In this document: piece by piece, positions 1 to 6,076 of the stretch
Numbering within the stretch: the first letter of the stretch is position 1
Layout: each line of letters begins with the position of its first letter
Assembly (NCBI GenBank): GCA_000168735.1
Contig: AASF01002141.1
Location: 1-6,396, forward strand
Reading direction: 5' to 3'
Length of the DNA: 6,396 bases
Source: Candidatus Endoriftia persephone str. Hot96_1+Hot96_2
GTDB lineage: Bacteria > Pseudomonadota > Gammaproteobacteria > Chromatiales > Chromatiaceae
The notes under the pieces: model-generated
Seen by the model: the letters and a program-made list of their open reading frames with translations, nothing else
Database searches by the model: none
What the model was told of the DNA's origin: nothing
Made by a program: the position numbers and the translations under genes

Positions 1-723
1 AGCTTTTCCGCGTCGTCCAGGTCCACCAGAGTATCGATTTCGTACCACCGGTCTGCGTTGAAGAAGGACCGCTTCGAACGCGAGCGAATCGTCGGCGACC
101 ATGTCCGCGAATACGGTCTCGTAATACACGCCAAGCCTGCCATCCGAAACGTAGCCACTCAACCTTTCTTCCATCGTCTGCCAAGTCTTCATCGACAGAC
201 TGTAGATGTTCACCGTCTTATACCGGGGCATATCGCATTCGCCGCAGTCGGGGCGAAAAGCCGTAACCCGACTCTCGGAGCCAAGTACCACCGTAGTGCC
301 ATTCATCCAGGGACGAAGGTGGGAAATTGCGATTCTGTCCGGATAGAGCATGCCGTCCAGCATCTCAGCCTCAAAAACCAGATCACTTTCTAACAGCAGG
401 AACGGTTCCTGAACCTGCTGCCGGGCCAGCCACAGGGAATAGAGGTTGTTGGTGGTTCGGTACTCGGCATTGAACACGTAATCGACCCGTATGCCGCCCG
501 CATTGTGACGCAGAAATTCACGGATTTGGTCGCTCTGGTGTCCAACTACCACCACCAGCCGCTCAATCCCCTTTGCCCGCAGGTTGTGAATCAAACGATC
601 GAGGATCGGGCGTCCGCCGACCTCGGTGAGGCACTTTGGCGCATTTTGGGTCAATGGCCGCAGGCGGCTTCCCGTCCCTGCGGCAAGCAAAAGTGCGGTG
701 GTTGAGCGGTTAAAATCAGTCAT
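1..723 (-). CDS. LicC-like NTP transferase (phosphocholine cytidylyltransferase family), partial, one frameshift
   Basis: The protein begins at the ATG of 721-723, six bases after a GAGGG ribosome-binding site (730-734). Residues 10-32 hold the nucleotidyltransferase signature LLLAAGTGSRLRPLT with the following PKCL lysine. Residues 85-98 read NAEYRTTNNLYSLW and residues 111-116 LESDLV, the likely metal/nucleotide site. These features match the LicC-type family, which transfers CMP from CTP to phosphocholine or a similar phosphorylated head group in the cytoplasm. Near 63-70 the frame slips: the expected C-terminal motif FFNADRWYEIDTLVDL lies in the next frame, reached by skipping one base. 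The gene continues beyond base 1, so the end is not seen. Family membership is clear; the true substrate (phosphocholine, a phosphonate or a sugar phosphate) is inference. Confidence 0.82.
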   Translation of the reverse strand, partial: MTDFNRSTTALLLAAGTGSRLRPLTQNAPKCLTEVGGRPILDRLIHNLRAKGIERLVVVVGHQSDQIREFLRHNAGGIRVDYVFNAEYRTTNNLYSLWLARQQVQEPFLLLESDLVFEAEMLDGMLYPDRIAISHLRPWMNGTTVVLGSESRVTAFRPDCGECDMPRYKTVNIYSLSMKTWQTMEERLSGYVSDGRLGVYYETVFADMVADDSLAFEAVLLQRRPVVRNRYSGGPGRRGKA

Positions 724-729
724 AATCGG

Positions 730-734
730 CCCTC
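730..734 (-). promoter_or_regulatory. Ribosome-binding site of the nucleotidyltransferase
   Basis: On the minus strand the sequence reads GAGGG, then six bases, then ATG (721-723). The spacing is normal and supports this start for the LicC-like gene. Confidence 0.5.
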
Positions 735-1010
735 GCTGAGTGAGTGGTTCACTGCAATCTCTGGTTCAAAAACGGGCACAGTTTCCGGCGCCAAACACCT
801 GTAATCTTGATCCTGATCACATCATTTTTTGTCTCCTTCACGCTCTCTCGATAAAGGTATTCTTTATTCGGGGAAAATACCCCCGTTACTTCTGATATCA
901 TTCGGAACGAGGCTGGCAACCCTCTCCCTGTTGGCTTTGGCATCCCGTGGGCTAACGCACCAGCGAAGGTCCGCCCCGGCGGCCTCCCTGATCCACTACT
1001 CGAATTCTTC

Positions 1011-1178
1011 TCAGGATCCTTGCAGCCATTTACACATGTTCGATATTCCGTTTAGCATCCGTTGAAGGGTCAATTCCGTTGCATATGGATACGCCACAAT
1101 CCATACGATTAGCATTCCGGTTGCGGTAGCGTTGCGTATGCTTTTTCTCTCTGCATCCTTGTGCAGAAATATCGACAT
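1011..1178 (-). CDS. Possible small protein of 55 residues, unknown
   Basis: An ATG at 1176-1178 opens a 55-residue frame beginning MSIFLHKDAERKSIRNATA and ending at the TGA of 1011-1013. The same frame is open upstream to a TAA at 1290-1292, giving about 92 codons in all, without an earlier ATG. The middle (MLIVWIVAYPYATELTL) is hydrophobic enough for a short membrane segment and the N-terminus is basic. I do not recognise the family and see no clear ribosome-binding site, only GGCGA just before the ATG. It may be a chance frame, a relic, or part of a dispersed repeat. It lies alone in a long non-coding stretch. Confidence 0.2.
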   Translation of the reverse strand: MSIFLHKDAERKSIRNATATGMLIVWIVAYPYATELTLQRMLNGISNMCKWLQGS

Positions 1179-1595
1179 TCGCCACTTCGCCGCACATCGA
1201 ACAACTAGCGCATTTGGCGGTGCGCGATGATTACAGTGGAAACTACGCCACCTGATCTTGAATGCGGCAACTATCGGCAGGAAGAAACATTAAGGAGGGC
1301 AAGAACGCCGCAGAACTAGGCGAGTTTAGCGCATTTAGGCCACGATATCAAACTCAGAAGCATTCCCAGGAGCGTTGGCAATAGATTACCCGCAGGTTAG
1401 ATGCGTTTATCCAAACCTTTCATAGACTGCCGGGATTGGAATAAGACATCATGGAGCGGAATGCATAAACAGCGTTGACGCAGGGCACACGATAATGCGC
1501 TGACTTAACCAAGCCAGCTGCGAGCGGCCAGACTAACCGAAGCCTCGTTCCACAACCGCTGTACCAATCTCAAGGCGACTGATAGCCACCAAGGA

Positions 1596-2484
1596 TCAGC
1601 CCAGCTTGGTGGCGGCGAGCTGTCGCACCACCAGCTGGGTGCCGAGCAGTGACAACACCACATAGGCGGCAAAGTAGACTAGCCCAACCTGGCACCTCGG
1701 CCTCGGTCAGGTCCTGGCCGCTGTTGGCAAAGTAGGCCACCAGGATCGCCACCACGAAGACATCCGCCATCGACCATTTACCGATCTGGTGGCTGAAGTG
1801 CAGGCCGCGACGGATCAGGTGGTGCTCTGAATTCCACTAGGGTAATGGTCACCAGCAAGGCTCTTGAAAGAAACGGCAATACCACGCTGAACAGAAACAG
1901 CAGCAACGCCAACCACAGATTGCCGTTCTGCCACAGCGCGCCGATGGTGGAAAGGATGCCCTTCGACTTGAACTGGAACACCGTCTCTCCCAGACAGTGG
2001 CAATTCCTTACTCGCCTCCACCGAGAGAATCGGTGTGGTCAGTCCGACCAGCAGCGAGAGCAACGCCACTATCAGCATCGTGTAACCCAGGTCGATCCAA
2101 CGCCGATTCAGCAGCCAGCTGAGCAGAAACAGCCCTGCCGCGGTGAGAACAAAGGCTGCCAGTAGCCATTCTACCGACTCCTTGTAGGCCTGCTGCAGTT
2201 GCTTGTGCTGATACAACCCCTGCGTCTGATGCGACTCCGCTTCGCTGCTGTCGTAGAGTCCCAAGGTCAGCGTCTCCAGCCAATCCCGTCCCACCGACTC
2301 CAGCCGGTTGCCGGCCCTCCAGTTGCTGCACGATATAGAGCGTCTCCCGTTCGTAGGCATGGGCCTGCTGCCAGGTCAGCCAACTGCACAGCAGCAGAAA
2401 CAGCGCCAGCGCAACGATCGCCGCCCAAAGATAGGCCCGGCTCACTATCGGCTCAACAACAACTGCCCCCGCCGGAGCCACCAT
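1596..2484 (-). CDS. PqiA-domain inner-membrane protein, read through four frameshifts
   Basis: After frame correction this is about 294 residues of a paraquat-inducible protein A (PqiA) domain family member. The strongest marker is IGKWSMADVFVVAILVAYFA (lower end 1733), the conserved cytoplasmic-loop/TM motif of the family, preceded by LPLLGETVFQFKSKGILSTI. TM1 is near residues 16-38 (AYLWAAIVALALFLLLCSWL). A hydrophilic, probably periplasmic region follows, then several more membrane helices. Breaks lie at 2315-2317 (CCC), 1994, about 1825-1835, and 1691-1692; each is repaired by dropping one base. The count then closes exactly (889-4 = 885 bases). The ATG of 2482-2484 is preferred because AAGGAG (2494-2499) precedes it by nine bases; a GTG at 2500-2502 is the alternative. 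It follows arsM with an overlap, so it is probably co-transcribed. PqiA proteins act in envelope lipid transport and stress; the role beside arsM is unknown. Confidence 0.75.
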
Positions 2485-3510
2485 CACCCGCCTCTCCTTC
2501 ACCGAAGGGGGTGCTGCTACCGCAGTCGGTCAAAGATGCCGAAGTGGGTTTGCCAACTCCCATAGAAGTCGAAATAATCGCGGAAGCGAGTCTCGTTGAG
2601 CATCCGGTAGGTGTTGCCGCAGACCAGGAACATCTTGCCCTTCTGGATCAGATGGTGGCCGTCGAGTAGAAACGACTCCTCGCTGCCCTCGATGCCACCC
2701 TTGTAGACCACCGCCTGGCCGTAGTCCTCGCAGGCCGGCTCCAGCCCCTCCAGCTTGAACAGCCGGTAGGTGGCCGACCAGAAGCCGATGTGGCCGATCT
2801 TCTGCTCGATATCGGCGTTGTCGATGGTGATCGGCCTGTCTTCCACCAGCCGCGGGTCGGCAAAGCCCACCTTTTTCGCCAGGTTCTGAAAGTCGTTCCA
2901 GTAGAGCGCGCCGCTCAGGCACTCACCGTAGAGCACTGGGTCTTCGAGCAGCGCCTGGGGCACGCGGCGGTCGGCGTAGACATCGGAGAAGTAGAGTTCG
3001 CCGCCAGGCTTGAGCAGCCGGTAGGCCTCGCGCAGCACCGCCTCCTTGTCGGGGGAGAGGTTGATCACACAGTTGGAGACGATGATATCGAAGCTTTCAT
3101 CCTCCAGACCCAGCATATCAAGCTGTTCAATGTGACCGAGACGGAATTCCACAGTTGCTGCGGGCATAGCCAAAACGCTCCCGGTGCCAGTCGAGATGGC
3201 GATTCGCCACCGCCAACTGCTCCTCAGTCATGTCGACCCCCAGCACATAGCCGCTCTCACCGACCATCTGCGCCAGCGCGTAACAGTCGCGTCCGGAGCC
3301 GCTGCCCAGGTCGAGGATGCGCATCCCCTGCAGCAGGTCGGGCGCCACCAGGCCGCAACCGTAGTAGCGCGCCATCACCTCGTCATGCACATTCGCCAGC
3401 GCCTTGCGCAGCCGCTGTGGCATCTGCGCATCGGTGCAGCAGGCATTGGTCTTGAGATCGTGACTGCCCTGCAGCTCCTGGCCGTAATAGGCCTTCACCG
3501 AATCTTTCAT
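2453..3510 (-). CDS. arsM: Arsenite S-adenosylmethionine methyltransferase, read through two frameshifts
   Basis: The enzyme methylates trivalent arsenic using S-adenosylmethionine in the cytoplasm. The start is the ATG of 3508-3510. Seen in order: a Cys pair at residues 24-25 (KTNACCTD), the SAM-binding motif ILDLGSGSGRD (65-75), GVDMTEEQL (91-99), Cys147 in SNCVINLSPDK and Cys197 in GECLSGALYWNDF. The last two are 50 residues apart, as are the catalytic cysteines of known ArsM. One extra C in the CCC complementary to 3162-3164 breaks the frame after FGYA. In the uncorrected frame the protein stops at 2517-2519 after FGIFDRLR. Dropping one base at 2528-2529 instead gives a tail with CGSSTPF and a final GGGSCC, stopping at 2453-2455, for about 351 residues, a usual length. 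It is divergent from htpX and overlaps the PqiA-like gene. Confidence 0.92.
2494..2499 (-). promoter_or_regulatory. Ribosome-binding site deciding the PqiA-like start
   Basis: AAGGAG on the minus strand lies nine bases before the ATG of 2482-2484. It sits inside the preferred corrected arsM reading frame, so translation of the two genes would be coupled. It argues against the upstream GTG at 2500-2502, which has no comparable site. Confidence 0.5.
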
Positions 3511-3551
3511 GAATCTTCATACTCCCGGGCCTGAACTCGCCGTGTCGCCCA

Positions 3552-3579
3552 CTTGAAAAGGATTAGGGCGGCCCACATT
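3552..3579 (+). promoter_or_regulatory. Candidate sigma-32 (heat-shock) promoter of htpX
   Basis: CTTGAAA at 3552-3558 is followed, after 13 bases, by CCCACATT at 3572-3579. This is close to the heat-shock sigma-factor consensus (CTTGAAA, 13-14 bases, CCCCATNT). The downstream gene is htpX at 3624, a heat-induced gene in Escherichia coli, which strengthens the call. The same bases also give a weaker sigma-70 match (TTGAAA, 17 bases, CATTAT). No binding evidence is available from sequence alone. Confidence 0.5.
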
Positions 3580-3623
3580 ATTACGAATCCAAGCCTCAGT
3601 CGAAATGGAGCAAACACAGAATT

Positions 3624-4540
3624 ATGAGTGGAATCCGCACAACCTTGCTGCTGGCGGCGCTGACCGGGCTGCTACTGGTGCCCGGACAGGCAATGGGCGG
3701 CCAGACCGGGCTGGTGATCGCCCTGATCCTGGCCGCAGTGATGAACTTCGCCTCCTACTGGTACTCCGACCAGCTGGTGCTGAAGATCTATCGCGCCCAG
3801 CCTGCCAGCCCCGCCGAAGCGCCGGTGCTCTATGATCTGGTGCGTGAGCTCTCCAGCCGCGCTGGGATGCCAATGCCCAAGGTCTACCTACTGCCAGAGC
3901 AGGCCCCCGACGCCTTCGCCACCGGACGCGATCCGCAGCACGCGGCGGTGGCACGCCACCCACGGGGTCTGCTGGGCGCATGATGAGCCGCGAGGAGCTG
4001 GCTGGGGTGATGGCCCACGGGAGCTGGGCCCATGTCAAACACCGCGACACCCTGACCATGGCGATTGCCGCCACCATCGGCGGGGCGATCGCGATGCTGG
4101 CCAACATGGCACAGTTCGCAATGCTGTTTGGCATGCGCAGTAGCGACGGGGAGAACAGCAACCCGTTTGCGGCGATCCTGATGATGATCCTGGCGCCGAT
4201 CGCCGCCTCGCTGATCCAGATGGCGATCTCCCGCTCCCGTGAGTATGTGGCGGATGCCGAGGGCGCAGCGATCTGCGGCAACCCATTGTGGCTGGCTAGC
4301 GCCCTGCGCAAGCTGGGGCAGGCGAGCCAACGGATCCCGATGCCGGAGGCGGAAAGCCACCCCGCCTCGGCCCATCTGTTCATCGTCAACCCCCTCAGCG
4401 GGCGCAACCTAGCGCAGCTGTTCGCCACCACATCCTGCCCCTGGAGGAGCGTATCCTGCCGCCTGGAGAATGCCGCCTACGGTCGGGGCGTGAGGCCACC
4501 CCGTCCAGCCAGCATGAGATCAAGGCGGGGTGAGGTGTAA
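3624..4540 (+). CDS. htpX: HtpX membrane zinc protease, read through several insertions
   Basis: HtpX (peptidase family M48) cleaves misfolded inner-membrane proteins. The start MSGIRTTLLLAALTG is followed by two membrane helices (about residues 5-22 and 29-46). Further typical motifs are PMPKVYLLPE, FATGRDPQHAAVA, MMSREELAGVMAH, HVKHRDT, ILMMILAPIAASLIQMAISR, SREYVADAEG (third zinc ligand region) and AHLFIVNPLSG. The zinc motif HELAH reads HGSWAH because of two extra Gs at 4019-4021 and one at 4026-4028. A frame break at 3951-3980 is explained by five extra bases (one near 3954, two in 3964-3967, two in 3974-3976). Three more occur at about 4430, 4436 and 4459-4460. Removing all eleven leaves 906 bases, a whole number of codons and about 301 residues, near the family norm. 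A distant GGAG (3607-3610) may be the ribosome-binding site. Confidence 0.93.
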
Positions 4541-4547
4541 CAATAGT

Positions 4548-5097
4548 CCTTTGGAAGCAAGAATCACAAAGGGAAACCCCATATCTGAGCATATTCACTA
4601 CGGCTGCGCCTGTCACTCGACTCTCATCGACATGCTGGATAACGCGGGGCTGGAGTAGACCCGGCGTGAATGTGTGAATTCCTGACGGGCAGCGCAGCCG
4701 ATGAGCGCATTTCTCGGCATGGGTGCGGCGCGACATCGACCCCAGCCCGCTCGGCTTTCGACCGCAACTTAAAAAATCACCCTGCATCACGATGCGCCGA
4801 TCGCCGGCATCGAAATGCGCAAATGTTGCCTGGAGCGCCCGTCAACCGGGTCACTACCAGCGCTAAGGAGCTGGGGCCGGAAGAGCGCTTTACACCGTTT
4901 GAAGCGATGCGTGCGATTACCGCAGATGCCGCCTGGCAGAATTTCAGGAAGCTCGCAAGGGCACCCTGGAAGCAGGCAAGCTGGCAGACATAACGGCACT
5001 CTCCGCCAACCCGATGGCCGTTGAGCCAGTAAAAATCAGAGAGATTCAGGTTCTGGAGTCGATCAAAGAGGGAAGCAACATCTACCGAAGGGCATAG
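4548..5097 (+). pseudogene. C-terminal remnant of a YtcJ-like amidohydrolase, 5' part missing
   Basis: Only about the last 180 residues of a usually 550-residue metal-dependent hydrolase are present. The frame starts abruptly at 4548, eight bases after the htpX stop, with no start codon or N-terminal metal motif. Pieces recognised in order: LEARITKGNP, GCACHSTLIDMLDNAGLE (to a TAG at 4656-4658), SAFDRNLKITLHHDAPIAGI (one extra A in the run 4771-4776), MANVAWSAVNRVTTSAKELG (two extra Cs), GPEERFTPFEAMRAITADAA, then after another slip near 4940 GTLEAGKLADITALSANPM and a terminal VLESIKEGSNIYRRA ending at the TAG of 5095-5097. The slips match those in neighbouring genes. The missing N-terminal part does not, and needs either a deletion or an assembly join. 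Substrate cannot be predicted. Confidence 0.72.
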
Positions 5098-5108
5098 CAG
5101 CTGCCGCC

Positions 5109-5139
5109 GGCTGCACGGCTTATTTTTTGCCATGCAGCC
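5109..5139. terminator. Stem-loop between convergent genes, possible bidirectional terminator
   Basis: GGCTGCACGGC (5109-5119) and GCCATGCAGCC (5129-5139) form an 11-base-pair stem with one mismatch. The mismatch is C-A on the plus-strand transcript and becomes a G-U pair on the minus-strand transcript. The nine-base loop contains a run of six T. It sits 12 bases after the amidohydrolase stop and 22 bases beyond the end of the convergent Cys-rich gene, as expected for a shared terminator. The T run is in the loop rather than after the stem, so intrinsic termination is uncertain. Confidence 0.4.
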
Positions 5140-5160
5140 AACTGTGACAACTAAAAGAGG

Positions 5161-5903
5161 CTACTCACAGGGTTTGAAGAAACGCCCCTCCTCCATCGCC
5201 TCACGGCACTCGGCACCACTCTGGGTCAACCCGCTCGGCACCCTGTACCAGGCTCTTCCCGCTCCATGCCGAGCAGCTGCCGCGCCGCATCGCAAGCCTG
5301 GGTGCGTGCGCACTGGCCGCGGCTGCCGCAGACACTGCTTCTGCAGCGCCTGACAGGGGCTTCTTCCGGTTGGTACTTGCGCACGCTTGGGTGCAGACCT
5401 GGAAATAGTTCTCGTTGTTAAGCGGCATCCAGACAGAGGCGACGGCTGTCGAGTTCCACACCACTGCCAAATCGGGTTTGAGCCCGCGGTTGCGTAATTC
5501 TTCCTTCTGCCACGGCGACAGCAGCTGCCTTGCCAGGATCACAGGCGGGATGCTGCTGGCACTCATTGTGGATCCCGCATACCTTACGCACCAGTTGCAT
5601 GCAGGCCACCTGTTCCATCTCCCGCTGCTGTCGCTCATGGGACTCCAACAACTCCGCATCCATCACCACCACCCCGTCACGCACGATGATCACCGCACCG
5701 TTGTCGAGCTGGTGCACCCCGTCCCAGAGCGGCTGACTCTCGCCTTGGCGGCGCTGCGACTCGCCTTGTTGGTTTGCGGGTCGATGGAGATTCGGCTGCC
5801 ATCCTGCATCAGGCCCTCCCAGGGGTAGGGGCTCAGCCAGCAACGACAGCGGAAGGATCAATAGAGAAACAATCAGCGATATCCGGTAGAAAACAGCTTT
5901 CAT
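5161..5903 (-). CDS. Secreted cysteine-rich protein with internal duplication, unknown function, several frameshifts
   Basis: The start MKAVFYRISLIVSLLILPLS (ATG 5901-5903) is a clear Sec signal peptide, with likely cleavage after LLA. Next comes a basic region, then PLWDGVHQLDNGAVIIVRDG, a motif I have seen in uncharacterised gammaproteobacterial proteins. Two related Cys blocks follow: CMQLVRKVCG...ECQQHPACDPARQLL and CQALQKQVCG...QCARTQACDAARQLL, with the same C-x7-C and C-x5-C spacing. The protein ends AECREAMEEGRFFKPCE at the TAG of 5161-5163. Extra bases are inferred at 5533-5534, 5356-5359, 5334, and two more between about 5230 and 5270. Three compensating slips between about 5720 and 5825 restore the pre-LWDG region. 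The corrected length is about 244 residues. The paired cysteines suggest a disulfide-bonded periplasmic or outer-membrane-associated protein. Function is unknown. Confidence 0.75.
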
Positions 5904-5948
5904 CTTGCAGGCCCCGCCTCAACTGCACGCATATGACTGAGTCAGATT

Positions 5949-5977
5949 AACATAATCCACCTGTAGGTCATTGTTCA
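5949..5977 (-). promoter_or_regulatory. Candidate promoter of the cysteine-rich protein gene
   Basis: On the minus strand TGAACA (5972-5977) and TATGTT (5949-5954) are separated by 17 bases, a 4/6 match to each sigma-70 box. Transcription would start near 5942, about 39 bases before the ATG. A short palindrome TGACTGAGTCA (5934-5944) overlaps the predicted start and could bind a dimeric regulator. Both are weak matches seen by eye. Confidence 0.25.
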
Positions 5978-6002
5978 GGATCAGTTTTATCTACAGTCAG
6001 CA

Positions 6003-6059
6003 GACAGTGTGGACGGGCCTGTCCCGATAGACTTGTCAGGCCGTCCGGTTTAGACTGTC
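6003..6059 (+). promoter_or_regulatory. Nested hairpin in the leader of the CarS-like gene
   Basis: GGACGGGCCTG (6011-6021) pairs with CAGGCCGTCC (6037-6046); the stem is perfect apart from one bulged G. An outer stem GACAGT (6003-6008) with ACTGTC (6054-6059) encloses it. The structure ends four bases before the AAGGAG ribosome-binding site (6064-6069). It could be an upstream terminator, a translation-control leader, or an operator-like inverted repeat. The bulged G may be another inserted base. Confidence 0.35.
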
Positions 6060-6063
6060 CCAT

Positions 6064-6069
6064 AAGGAG
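6064..6069 (+). promoter_or_regulatory. Ribosome-binding site of the CarS-like gene
   Basis: AAGGAG lies seven bases before the ATG at 6077-6079. This is a near-consensus Shine-Dalgarno sequence and fixes the start. Confidence 0.65.
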
Positions 6070-6076
6070 CCTGCCT

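Larger units (their letters stand above)
724..1595. other. Long stretch without a recognisable gene
   Basis: About 870 bases separate the nucleotidyltransferase start from the end of the PqiA-like gene. The base composition is visibly less GC-rich than in the flanking genes. I find no tRNA, rRNA, CRISPR or insertion-sequence ends. Two small AT-rich or GC hairpins lie side by side: ATAAAG/CTTTAT at 851-867 and CGGGG/CCCCG at 869-885. Two overlapping minus-strand open frames are listed separately or discussed in the findings. It must contain the promoter of the nucleotidyltransferase, but I cannot place it with confidence. Because the sequence is insertion-rich, a heavily broken gene here cannot be excluded. 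Confidence 0.5.

Noticed and set aside
739..753. AGTGA/TCACT hairpin upstream of the nucleotidyltransferase
   Set aside because: Five base pairs with a five-base loop, no T run and no second copy; too weak to call a terminator or operator.
1002..1019. EcoRI and BamHI sites six bases apart, resembling a cloning linker
   Set aside because: GAATTC occurs several more times in the window and no vector sequence flanks this pair, so chance is the simpler explanation.
1102..1140. CATACG/CGTATG inverted repeat around a 27-base spacer
   Set aside because: Six-base arms at this spacing are expected by chance, and there is no adjacent transposase or duplicated target.
1207..1336. AGCGCATTT appearing twice (about 1207 and 1327)
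   Set aside because: A nine-base match with diverging flanks is too short to support a repeat family.
724..1595. Possible tRNA, CRISPR or insertion sequence in the long gap
   Set aside because: No cloverleaf, regular spacer repeat, transposase motif or terminal inverted repeats could be seen on either strand.
2199..2669. Long plus-strand open frames opposite arsM and the PqiA-like gene (for example 2199-2669 and 2790-3455)
   Set aside because: They are antisense shadows of well-supported genes; their composition (Arg, Pro, Gln, His rich) is typical of reverse-frame translation.
3622..4431. A 269-residue minus-strand frame opposite htpX
   Set aside because: It mirrors the strongly conserved HtpX coding strand and has no family resemblance of its own.
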